Assembly (NCBI GenBank): GCA_022616415.1 | Contig: JAKEEU010000433.1 | Location: 1-49,204, forward strand | Origin: Candidatus Zhuqueibacterota bacterium | GTDB taxonomy: Bacteria > Zhuqueibacterota > Zhuqueibacteria > Zhuqueibacterales > Zhuqueibacteraceae | DNA: 49,204 nt | Reading direction: 5' to 3' | Part shown: in pieces, positions 31,936 to 39,266 of the stretch | How positions within the stretch are numbered: the stretch's first letter is position 1 | Layout of the letters: the number at the start of each line of letters is the position of its first letter | Made by a program: the position numbers and the translations under genes | Notes under the pieces: model-generated | What the model saw: only the letters and a program-made list of their open reading frames with translations | Database searches by the model: none | What the model was told of the DNA's origin: nothing

Positions 31936-32193
31936 TCAACTTTCCAATTCCTTAAAAAGTTCTTCGACGCTCCCCACTTCGTGAAGCTCTTCGCCGGCTT
32001 TGATTTTTTTCAAGGTGGCCGCAGTAAGCGCGTTGGGAATTTTGACCTCGAAAGGAATCCCTTTGTGAAGCGTCACCTGGGTGAGATAAATGGAGATCGC
32101 TTCGGACATGGAGATGTTGAGCTTGTTCAATATCTTCTGGGCTTCCGCCTTTACTTTGGGATTGATGCGGGCCTGAATCGTCGCTGTTCTCAT
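31936..32193 (-). CDS. RelB/DinJ family antitoxin, orphan
   Basis: An 85-residue protein starting MRTATIQARINPKVKAEAQK, with a ribbon-helix-helix core (LNKLNISMSEAISIYLTQVT) and GIPFEVKIPNA, all typical of RelB/DinJ. The C-terminal helix that wraps the toxin (SVEELFKELES) is present. RelE/YafQ toxins normally follow immediately, but the 115-bp downstream gap only holds a short unrelated tail. The gene is therefore an antitoxin without its partner. Upstream codons to 32298 are not part of the family. Confidence 0.85.
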   Translation of the reverse strand: MRTATIQARINPKVKAEAQKILNKLNISMSEAISIYLTQVTLHKGIPFEVKIPNALTAATLKKIKAGEELHEVGSVEELFKELES

Positions 32194-32270
32194 GATCTTG
32201 ATTTTCGTGAATAAATTTTGTGTAATGACATTCGCAGTACAACTCAATATACACAACGAGCCAAAGAAAA

Positions 32271-32429
32271 TCAATAAAAAAGAACGCCAAACGTCCAAAT
32301 CACTTCGCGCGGCATGCGCTCGCCGCCGATTTTGAAATGAATCAACGACCGCGCCGTCTGCGCGCCGTAATAACGATCATCGGGCACTTGAATCTCGCCC
32401 ATGCTGTCGGTTTCGATGCGGTATTGCAT
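32271..32429 (-). pseudogene. 5' fragment of a second fumC
   Basis: The 52-codon frame (MQYRIETDSMGEIQVPDDRY, then YGAQTARSLIHFKIGGERMP) is nearly identical to the start of fumC. Homology ends after VIWTFGVL. The catalytic parts are absent. It follows the receiver-nuclease gene by 35 bases, in the same direction as the intact fumC. Confidence 0.9.
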
Positions 32430-32464
32430 GATTTTGCTCCTTTGAAAATTGCACAAGCGTTCTT

Positions 32465-33355
32465 CTAAACCAACAAAGCCCTATCTACGAAACTGCGCAA
32501 AAGCTGGCTTCGGTTCTTCGATTCGACCAGTTGGCGCAAATCGTCGCCGTTAATCGGAACAACCAGAAGGTCGGTTTTGCTGGAGCGCAGCATTTCTCTT
32601 TCAATCATCTCCGTAAAATCTGTGGTGCAAACCAAGAAACCAAGCTTGCATCGTCCGTACCGATTTTCGATCTTCTCCTTGAACAACACAAATTCGTTCT
32701 TTCCAATCCGCTGGGAGCTCCAGTTCTTGCATTCTACCAGAATGATTTCACTTTCTTTTTGCCAAGATGGATTACGGCTCTCGTTGCGAAAGACAATATC
32801 GATCTCTTCGGTAGCTGTATTAACGTTTCGGTCAATTTGAATAAAACCCTCGACGCTCGCAAACAATGCCGCAAGCAAGTCTTCGAGAGCTTTGCCCTTC
32901 TTGCGGGCATCCTTGAATCGTCGGGCATCTTCGTATTTTGCATGGATGAGCAACTCGCGGTCTGCGGCCAAGTGAGTCGTTTGAATGAACTCGTTTACTT
33001 TGAACGTGATCACATCCTTGAAGTCGGCCTCTTTTGTTACGAAATCGAGAGCGCCTCGTTTCATTGCCTCGACTGCTTTATGAATGTCCCCATAGGCGCT
33101 GATCATCATCACGTGCGTTTGTGGCTTCACTTTCTTGATCTCTAAGAGAGCATCAAGGCCTTCGGTGCCCGAGGGCATTCGCATATCGAGCAGCACTAAA
33201 TCGTAGTCTTCGGCCTTGATCCTCTTCACAGCGTCCTCGCCGCTGATGGCTTCTGATATTGCGAGGTCTGTTCTTTCCTCGAATATTGACTTCAAAAGCT
33301 CTCGCCAATCTTCAGAATCATCGACAATAAGCATCCGCAAGGTTCTAATCTGCAT
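32465..33355 (-). CDS. Response regulator with a PD-(D/E)XK nuclease-like output domain
   Basis: A 296-residue fusion. Residues 1-120 are a complete receiver: LRMLIVDDSEDW (acidic pocket), VLLDMRMP (phosphoacceptor Asp about 57), ISAYG and the FVTKEA Lys. Residues about 150-290 look like an Mrr-type nuclease: KALEDLLAALFASVEGF, then TATEEIDIVFRNES (acidic residue) and EIILVECKNWSSQRIG, giving an E...D...ExK core, and LGFLVCTTDFTEMIEREML. Nearly all known response regulators have DNA-binding, enzymatic signalling or protein-binding outputs, so a nuclease output is rare. AAGGAG seven bases before ATG 33355 and an 11-base overlap with the kinase gene show coupling. It should cut or bind DNA upon phosphorylation; this is inference. 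Confidence 0.85.
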   Translation of the reverse strand: MQIRTLRMLIVDDSEDWRELLKSIFEERTDLAISEAISGEDAVKRIKAEDYDLVLLDMRMPSGTEGLDALLEIKKVKPQTHVMMISAYGDIHKAVEAMKRGALDFVTKEADFKDVITFKVNEFIQTTHLAADRELLIHAKYEDARRFKDARKKGKALEDLLAALFASVEGFIQIDRNVNTATEEIDIVFRNESRNPSWQKESEIILVECKNWSSQRIGKNEFVLFKEKIENRYGRCKLGFLVCTTDFTEMIEREMLRSSKTDLLVVPINGDDLRQLVESKNRSQLLRSFVDRALLV

Positions 33356-34115
33356 CAGTCTTCTCCTTCTTGCCTGTTGGCAGCATTATGGAGGCGATTA
33401 CGCCGGCGCCATCGGGATTGTTCATTAGGCTAATGCGTCCACCGTGCGCTTCTTCAATAATACGGCGAGCGAGCGCCAATCCAACTCCAGCTCCGTGCTT
33501 GCCCAGTTTGGTCGTAAAGCCCAACTCAAAAATGCGACTTAAATGCTCTGGCTTAATTCCTGGCCCGGTGTCGCTGATTGTGACGAACACTTGATCTTTT
33601 TCTTGCCGAGTAGCAACTATCATTTTGCCGCCGTGTCCCATCGCTTCAATCGCATTCAACAAGACATTACGCAGCGCTTGCGCCATCAGCTCGTGGTCAA
33701 TGGATACTTCGTCGATTTGCCCGAATTGTTTGGAGATTTCAATGTGGTTGCGTGCACATTCCGCCCCAACTTCGTTGAGGCATTCCATCAGGAGTTGATT
33801 GATATCCGTCAACTTTAGTTTGGGCGTGAACGGCATGGAGTAATCCAGATACCGATTCACCACCTCGTAGGCTACATCTGATTGTTTGAGAATTTGTTGC
33901 ACATATTTTGCCAGCTTGTCGCGTTTGAGGTCGGATTGGGTCAAGCTTTCGCTCAGCAATTTGGCAAACCCTTTGAGCGGCCCAATGGCGCTTTTAATCT
34001 CATGAGCAATAAAGGCGCGCGTTTCTTCCAAGGCCTTCTCTCGCCCAACCCTTTCGACCACAACCAAAGCCGGCGACTCTTCTTCTGGACGGATAGTATG
34101 TTCTGCCAAACTCAT
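33345..34115 (-). CDS. Soluble histidine kinase
   Basis: A 256-residue cytosolic kinase without membrane segments or sensory domain beyond about 25 N-terminal residues. The phosphorylation helix is AFIAHEIKSAIGPLKGFAKL (His about residue 38). The ATPase domain has ALRNVLLNAIEAMG (N box), ISDTGPGIKPEHL (G1), IFELGFTTKLGKHG (F box) and GAGVGLALARRII (G2). AGGAG precedes ATG 34115. It overlaps the receiver-nuclease gene by 11 bases, which makes that protein its partner. Its signal must come from a bound protein, for which the LRR-COR protein is a candidate. Confidence 0.93.
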   Translation of the reverse strand: MSLAEHTIRPEEESPALVVVERVGREKALEETRAFIAHEIKSAIGPLKGFAKLLSESLTQSDLKRDKLAKYVQQILKQSDVAYEVVNRYLDYSMPFTPKLKLTDINQLLMECLNEVGAECARNHIEISKQFGQIDEVSIDHELMAQALRNVLLNAIEAMGHGGKMIVATRQEKDQVFVTISDTGPGIKPEHLSRIFELGFTTKLGKHGAGVGLALARRIIEEAHGGRISLMNNPDGAGVIASIMLPTGKKEKTDAD

Positions 34116-34182
34116 GGCGTTCTCCTAAGTGGAAACATGATTATGACGAATCAATTTTTTCTTACATGGCGAATGCCAAAGC

Positions 34183-34275
34183 TTATTCATCAAAATACCG
34201 CAGCTTGTTGGCGTACTTTGCTGCGGCTTCGCGGGCGGCGATACGTGTCTCCTCTGTTATTTCGGTGTTGGCCAT
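34183..34275 (-). CDS. Possible 30-residue protein between LRR-COR and kinase genes
   Basis: ATG 34275 opens a frame of 30 codons, rich in Ala and Glu (MANTEITEETRIAAREAAAK...LRYFDE), with helical propensity. It is the only open frame on the - strand in the 239-bp gap. No good ribosome binding site is seen. It may be a real small protein or chance. Confidence 0.3.
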   Translation of the reverse strand: MANTEITEETRIAAREAAAKYANKLRYFDE

Positions 34276-34354
34276 TTATTGCAAAGGGCGTTATCGATCA
34301 TTTTGCCAAGTGTCAAGCCGCTATTTCACTCACAGCCTTACCTCAAAATGGGGT

Positions 34355-37300
34355 TTATTTACCAAGAAAAATTTTGGGCACATGCGGCATGCCGCACCAA
34401 TCTGCGATTTTGTTGTAATGTTTGGCAATATCCTGTGCGATCTTGACGCCACCTTTAATATTCTGAACCGTTTTGCCGAGAGCGGTGCTGGTATCATTCA
34501 TCCCCTCCAGAAAACGTCGTAACTTGTTCATCGCGCCGGAGTTTTTGACTTTTTCCGGCGCTTGCGACGCCTCCAACTTCTCTACGCGCTTAACGACCTC
34601 GTCGATTTCTTCGACTAATTGTGGCTGCACTTCTGCCACTTCATCGAGCAACTCTTGTAGGCTGCCTTGCAAACCGGAAAAGTGAAAAGCAAAATTGAAC
34701 TGGGAATTGGCCTCGCTGTGACTTGTGGCATGCGTCTCGATATGTATCTGCGGCTTGACCTCGATACGGGGTGCAAAACGAAATCCTTGCTCGCGGCGCC
34801 GTTCTTTAGTACGAGGCCCAAGTTCATCTTCATTGTCATACTCGTCTTCAAACTCAATTTCAGGCTCTGCCGGTGGCAATTCCACGCCGTTGAGAAGCTT
34901 TGGCACCGAAACCCAAATAAGTTCGCCTTTGCTGTTTTGAACAGCGTATTTTTGTTCGCCCATCTCGTCAAGTTGTTTGAGAAGGCTGTACGGAACGGCG
35001 ACATCCGGCTGCTCCGCCAACGGCACCATTTCCTTGACATTGATATTCTTGAATGACTTCCGGTGAATACCCTTGATCTCGGTGCGAATCTCGTAAAGAA
35101 ATTCTTTGCTGGCATGAGATGGTCCATCGAGCACAATGTCGATAACTTTCAGGCCTTCTTGTTTGGTGACAGTTTCCTGAATTTGAGCGCGCACGCCGTA
35201 ATTTTTGAGAACGATGCCCCTTTCCCATACCAGATCTTCGTTATTCTCCTGGTCAATCAGGTGGTTCAAACGTACAATTAAACGGGTGATGATGCCTTTG
35301 GGCATGAACTGGTATTGGAATCGAAAGTACAGATTGCCACGGCTATTCCATGCATAGTCTGGTTTGATGCTAGGTAACAGTTGCGGAGCGATGTAGGTTT
35401 CTTTGTTACTACCTTCAAGTCTATAGCAAAGCTCGAAATTATCTCTCAGCATCATATTCAGCAATTTATTGCACTCTTGAAAGGTGTAGCCTTTGGCTTG
35501 CCATAGATCAAGCATCCATACTTTGGTGAATTGTCCTTTATTCTTTTTGGCGTGGTTTGGCGGATATTGGATCGGATTGCCGCTTAGCACACATTCACCG
35601 TCATTAATTTCCTTCTCGTCGTCAGTAGAGTCAAATCTTATCGTTTGGATTCCTCGCATTTTTGTGAGGCATTTGGGTATTTTGCGGATACGATTTGAGG
35701 CAAGATGCAGTATGGACAGATTTTTAAGCTCGCAGAGGTACGTTGGTATCTCCAAAATCTGATTTGACTGTAGGCGAAGCTCAGTCAAGTTTTTGAGTTT
35801 TGTGATATGCTCTGGGATGTCTGTCAACTGGTTCGAGCGTAAATTTAGGCTTTGTAAATTGCCAAGTGTCCCAACAAAGTCTGGGATTTCTGTTATTCCA
35901 TTTTCAAATAGTCGTAAATCAACCAGGTTTTTAAGTTTCTTAATATGAGCCGGTATCGCGCCTAATTTATTCGCACCGAGATTGAGATAACCGAGGTTCA
36001 TCAAGACTGATATGGATTCTGGGATTTCTGTCAATTCATTCCTATGAAGCTCAAAATTTGTCAAGTTTCTGAGCCTACCCACAAAACCGGCAATCTGAGT
36101 GATTTTGTTTCTCCCTACTTTGAGCGTTGTCAGATTCTTCAGGCGAGTGAGATGTTCGGGAATCTCAGTTAACTGGTTCGAGTACAGATACAGTTCTTGT
36201 AGATTCGTCAGCTTGGATACATGCTCTGGGATTTGGGTCAGTTGATTCTTGCCAACATTGAGATAGGTCAAATTCTCAAGTGCTGAAAGACATTCCGGTA
36301 CTTCGGTCAGTTGATTCGAGCTTAGATCAATTTTTGTCAAATTCCTGAATTTTGAGATAGCTTCGGGAATCTGCGTAAGCTTATTTCCCCACACATAGAG
36401 TGTCGTCAAATTTTTCAGACGCGTGAGATGTTCGGGAATCTCGGTTAACTGGTTCGAGTGCAGATGCAGTTCTTGTAGATTCGTAAGCTTAGAAACGTGT
36501 TCGGGGATTTCGGTCAGTTGGTTCTTACCAAAATTGAGATAGGTCAAATTCTCAAGAACAGAAATACATTCCGGCACTTCAGTCAACTGATTCGAGTTTA
36601 GAACAAGTTTTGTCAAATTCCTAAGCGTTGAGATAAACTCTGGAATCTGTGTTAGTTTATTTCCCCACAAGTAGAATGTTGTCAGATTTCTCAGGCGTGT
36701 AAAATGTTCGGGAATCTCGGTCAACTGATTCGAGTACAGATACAGTTCTTGCAGATTGGTCAGCTTGGATACACGCTCCGGGATTTCGGCCAGTTGGTTC
36801 TTGCCAAGATCGAGATAGGTCAAATTCTCAAGCGCTGAAAGACATTCCGGCACTTCGGTCAACTGATTTGAGTGTAGATCAAGTTTTGTCAAATTCCTGA
36901 ATTTTGAGACAGGCTCGGGAATCTGCGTAAGCTTATTTCCCCACAAATAGAGTGTTGTCAGATTCTTCAGACGCGTGAGATGTTCGGGAATCTCAGTTAA
37001 CTGGTTCGAGTGCAGGTGCAGTTCTTGCAGATTCGTGAGCTTGGAAACATGTTCGGGGATTTCGGTCAGTTGGTTCTTGCCAAGATTGAGATAGGTCAAA
37101 TTCTCAAGCGCTGAAAGACGTTCCGGCACTTCGGTCAACTGATTCGAGTTTAGATCAAGTCTTATCAAATTTTTGAGTTTTGAGATAGATTCGGGGATCT
37201 GTGTGAGTTTATTTCCCCACATGTAGAGTATTGTCAGCTTCTTCAGGCGTGTGAGATGCTCCGGAATTGCGGTCAACTGATTCGAGTGCAGATACAGTTC

Positions 37301-38164
37301 CTGCAGCTTCGTCAGGTTGGATACATGCTCCGGGATTTCGGTCAGTTGGTTGTTGCCAACATTGAGATAGGTTAGATTTACAAGCGCAGAAAAATATTCC
37401 GGCACTTCAGTCAACTGATTCGAGTTCAGATCAAGTTTTGTCAAATTCCTGAGTTTTGAGATATACTCGGGAATCTGCCTGATTTTATTTCCTCCCAGGA
37501 TGAGTGTTGTCAGATTCTTCAGGCGGGTGAGATGTTCGGGAATCTCAGTCAACTGATTCGAGTGAAGAGACAACTCTTGCAAATTCGTCAGCTTGGATAT
37601 ATGCTCCGGGATTTCGATCAGTTGATTCTTGCCAAAATTAAGAAAGATCAGATTTTCAAGTGTTGAAAGACATTCCGGTAATTCGTTCAATTGATTCGAA
37701 CTCACATCGAGTTCCCTTAGATTTCTCAAACTGACAACTTCGGTTGGAATTTGCGAAAGGTGGTTTTGACTCAAGTCTAACCAGGTCAGATTCTCAAAAT
37801 CCGTCAAATTGCCGATATTTTGCAGATCTTCACCTCGCAACCGCAGACCTGTAATATTCTCCCTGGACAACTCTTTACTAAATCTCACATAAACTGAATA
37901 GTCGAGCACTAATCCAGCGTTGTCAGATATCGACTCCAACGGATTGTCGTAAAGAGTGAGATACCGCAGTTTGTTCAAGCGAGCAATCTGGTTGGGGATG
38001 ATTCTAATCGAATTCTTTCCCAGATTAAGCTCTTCAAGCTCGTAGTATTCGTAAATTTCTTCCGGAATGAATGTCAAACCGCTTTCACTGAGATCAAGTT
38101 TTTTTTCGTTCTTGTCTTTGGCCGCTTGAATCTTGTATAAGATATGAATTGGTGTTTTGGGCAT
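34355..38164 (-). CDS. Giant leucine-rich-repeat protein with a COR-like domain but no Roc GTPase
   Basis: A 1269-residue cytosolic protein. Residues about 20-860 hold roughly 34 LRRs of 23 residues (consensus LxxLxLxxNxLTxIPexxxxL). Six copies of a four-LRR, 92-residue unit form the core. Residues about 875-1050 match the C-terminal half of the COR domain of Roco proteins: KGYTFQECNKLLNMMLRDNF, YIAPQLLPSIKPDYAWNSRG, FQYQFMPKGIITRLIVRLNH and VWERGIVLKNYGVRAQIQET. In Roco proteins a Roc GTPase precedes COR; here no GxxxxGK(S/T) exists and the LRR runs directly into COR. An acidic linker (about 1100) and a helical tail ending WCGMPHVPKIF follow. AAGGGG precedes ATG 38164. It should be a protein-sensing scaffold. 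Confidence 0.85.
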   Translation of the reverse strand: MPKTPIHILYKIQAAKDKNEKKLDLSESGLTFIPEEIYEYYELEELNLGKNSIRIIPNQIARLNKLRYLTLYDNPLESISDNAGLVLDYSVYVRFSKELSRENITGLRLRGEDLQNIGNLTDFENLTWLDLSQNHLSQIPTEVVSLRNLRELDVSSNQLNELPECLSTLENLIFLNFGKNQLIEIPEHISKLTNLQELSLHSNQLTEIPEHLTRLKNLTTLILGGNKIRQIPEYISKLRNLTKLDLNSNQLTEVPEYFSALVNLTYLNVGNNQLTEIPEHVSNLTKLQELYLHSNQLTAIPEHLTRLKKLTILYMWGNKLTQIPESISKLKNLIRLDLNSNQLTEVPERLSALENLTYLNLGKNQLTEIPEHVSKLTNLQELHLHSNQLTEIPEHLTRLKNLTTLYLWGNKLTQIPEPVSKFRNLTKLDLHSNQLTEVPECLSALENLTYLDLGKNQLAEIPERVSKLTNLQELYLYSNQLTEIPEHFTRLRNLTTFYLWGNKLTQIPEFISTLRNLTKLVLNSNQLTEVPECISVLENLTYLNFGKNQLTEIPEHVSKLTNLQELHLHSNQLTEIPEHLTRLKNLTTLYVWGNKLTQIPEAISKFRNLTKIDLSSNQLTEVPECLSALENLTYLNVGKNQLTQIPEHVSKLTNLQELYLYSNQLTEIPEHLTRLKNLTTLKVGRNKITQIAGFVGRLRNLTNFELHRNELTEIPESISVLMNLGYLNLGANKLGAIPAHIKKLKNLVDLRLFENGITEIPDFVGTLGNLQSLNLRSNQLTDIPEHITKLKNLTELRLQSNQILEIPTYLCELKNLSILHLASNRIRKIPKCLTKMRGIQTIRFDSTDDEKEINDGECVLSGNPIQYPPNHAKKNKGQFTKVWMLDLWQAKGYTFQECNKLLNMMLRDNFELCYRLEGSNKETYIAPQLLPSIKPDYAWNSRGNLYFRFQYQFMPKGIITRLIVRLNHLIDQENNEDLVWERGIVLKNYGVRAQIQETVTKQEGLKVIDIVLDGPSHASKEFLYEIRTEIKGIHRKSFKNINVKEMVPLAEQPDVAVPYSLLKQLDEMGEQKYAVQNSKGELIWVSVPKLLNGVELPPAEPEIEFEDEYDNEDELGPRTKERRREQGFRFAPRIEVKPQIHIETHATSHSEANSQFNFAFHFSGLQGSLQELLDEVAEVQPQLVEEIDEVVKRVEKLEASQAPEKVKNSGAMNKLRRFLEGMNDTSTALGKTVQNIKGGVKIAQDIAKHYNKIADWCGMPHVPKIFLGK
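35960..37610 (-). repeat. Six tandem 276-bp units inside the LRR gene
   Basis: Positions about 36130, 36406, 36682, 36958, 37234 and 37510 begin the same phrase (CAG...GAGATGTTCGGGAATCTC...AACTG(G/A)TTCGAG). The period of about 276 bp equals 92 codons or four LRRs. The units are highly similar at DNA level, which points to recent amplification and potential for length change. Confidence 0.85.
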
Positions 38165-38183
38165 GGCAGTTAGTCCCCTTAAT

Positions 38184-38510
38184 TTAGGATAAGTTATATT
38201 TTGCCTTCACAATTGAAAAACCACGTTGCCGGCATGCATCATGCACCGGCGTGCCGAAACGTTTCCAAAAGATACCGATGAGCAAATCGCAATCCGCAAT
38301 GCGCAAGCAGGAATCAATCTGGCCTTGTGGCCCGAGGGGATGAAAGGCAGGATAAGCATCCGTCTCCCAGCGATAAACTTCCAGTCGCACACCGCGCTCA
38401 TCGGCGATGCCTTTGTTCAGCTCATCGACAATCGCGGGAATGGCGTCGCGCTCGGCTTGCACATCGCTGGGCGAGGCGACGACGATTTTTAGGATCCGTG
38501 CTTGCTTCAT
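38184..38510 (-). CDS. Truncated DUF4062 domain protein
   Basis: A 108-residue protein. LKIVVASPSDVQAERDAIPA, then EVYRWETDAYPAFHPLGPQG and DCDLLIGIFWKRFGTPVHDA are the start and core of DUF4062, an N-terminal domain found on large defence or STAND-type proteins. Domains of this family usually continue with 'SGTEHEF...AYE', but the frame here ends in unrelated residues (IVKAKYNLS). The ATG overlaps the DUF5615 stop (ATGA). The LRR-COR gene starts 19 bases later, so the domain may once have been linked to that protein. Confidence 0.75.
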   Translation of the reverse strand: MKQARILKIVVASPSDVQAERDAIPAIVDELNKGIADERGVRLEVYRWETDAYPAFHPLGPQGQIDSCLRIADCDLLIGIFWKRFGTPVHDACRQRGFSIVKAKYNLS

Positions 38511-38872
38511 ATAGGCAGTGAACGAATTCGTATACGAGCCTGCTCAAAAACAATGACACTTCCTTCTTCTAAGGGTTTCTCAATTGCGTTCAGGTTCGCT
38601 AACAAAAGCGCCAACTGCTTTTCGGGACGCCGTTCCGTGCCACGTCTAAAAAGAATGAAAGAAGGCTTGTTTTCTTTCCGTAGCGCCAGCAGTGTGCCAA
38701 AATCAGTATCCGCAGAAACGACAATACGATTCTCATTGGCAGCACGGTCAAAGATATCTTCATCCGGAGCCGCTTGCATGCCATAATCGCGAACGTGGAC
38801 GGCATCATAACCCGCCGTCCGCAGCCCTTCTGCTACCAGAGGCGAAACAGCGTTGTCTACTAAAAATTTCAT
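38507..38872 (-). CDS. DUF5615 (PIN-like) toxin
   Basis: A 121-residue PIN-like protein. MKFLVDNAVSPLVAEGLRTA carries the first Asp, HVRDYGMQAAPDEDIFDRAA the middle, and IVVSADTDFGTLLALR the DTDF acidic pair, as in DUF5615. It is expected to be an RNase toxin held in check by the overlapping DUF433 protein. The overlaps with both neighbours (ATGA each) indicate one translationally coupled unit. Confidence 0.9.
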   Translation of the reverse strand: MKFLVDNAVSPLVAEGLRTAGYDAVHVRDYGMQAAPDEDIFDRAANENRIVVSADTDFGTLLALRKENKPSFILFRRGTERRPEKQLALLLANLNAIEKPLEEGSVIVFEQARIRIRSLPI

Positions 38873-39099
38873 GCGGCGATTAGCAAAGGTAATTCGCGTT
38901 CGAGCACGGCGTCCGCCGCATAGTGCAAGGCTTCGCGAATATCTTCAGGCTTCAGATCTGGGTAAGCCTGTAAAATTTCAGCGTTATTCATGCCTTCTGC
39001 GACCATCCCCACGATCGTCGCCACCGGAATACGCAAGCCGCGAATGCAAGGGACACCGCCCATTTGCTGGGGGTCGATGGTAATTCTGGTGAATTTCAT
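38869..39099 (-). CDS. DUF433 antitoxin
   Basis: A 76-residue protein starting MKFTRITIDPQQMGGVPCIR, then GLRIPVATIVGMVAEGMNNA and AEILQAYPDLKPEDIREALH, exactly the DUF433 winged-helix pattern. It pairs with DUF5615 toxins in many bacteria. ATG 39099 gives the family length; the open upstream codons to 39219 are not homologous. It is the first gene of the coupled run that leads into the LRR-COR gene. Confidence 0.92.
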   Translation of the reverse strand: MKFTRITIDPQQMGGVPCIRGLRIPVATIVGMVAEGMNNAEILQAYPDLKPEDIREALHYAADAVLERELPLLIAA

Positions 39100-39266
39100 G
39101 TTGGCTTCCATGAGCTTGGTTGACATCATTCTATGATTGTGCTTCAAGAGTATTTTGGACGCATTGCCCAACGGCAAGATACTCTGAAATAAGATACTTT
39201 GGAGTATCTTAAGAATCAAGCCATTTTAGAAGCTTATGAATTCAATAAAGTTATCATCTTCACAAT

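Noticed and set aside
35960..37610. CRISPR-like array
   Set aside because: Regular repeats exist, but the period of 276 bp and continuous reading frame show LRR coding repeats.
34355..38164. Roc GTPase hidden between LRR and COR
   Set aside because: No GxxxxGK(S/T), DxxG or (N/T)KxD motifs occur; GK in the repeats (LGKNQL) is part of LRRs.
38184..38510. TIR domain NADase
   Set aside because: The alternating strands resemble TIR, but the phrases VVASPSDVQAERDAI and DCDLLIGIFWKRFGTP are DUF4062 and no catalytic Glu pattern is visible.
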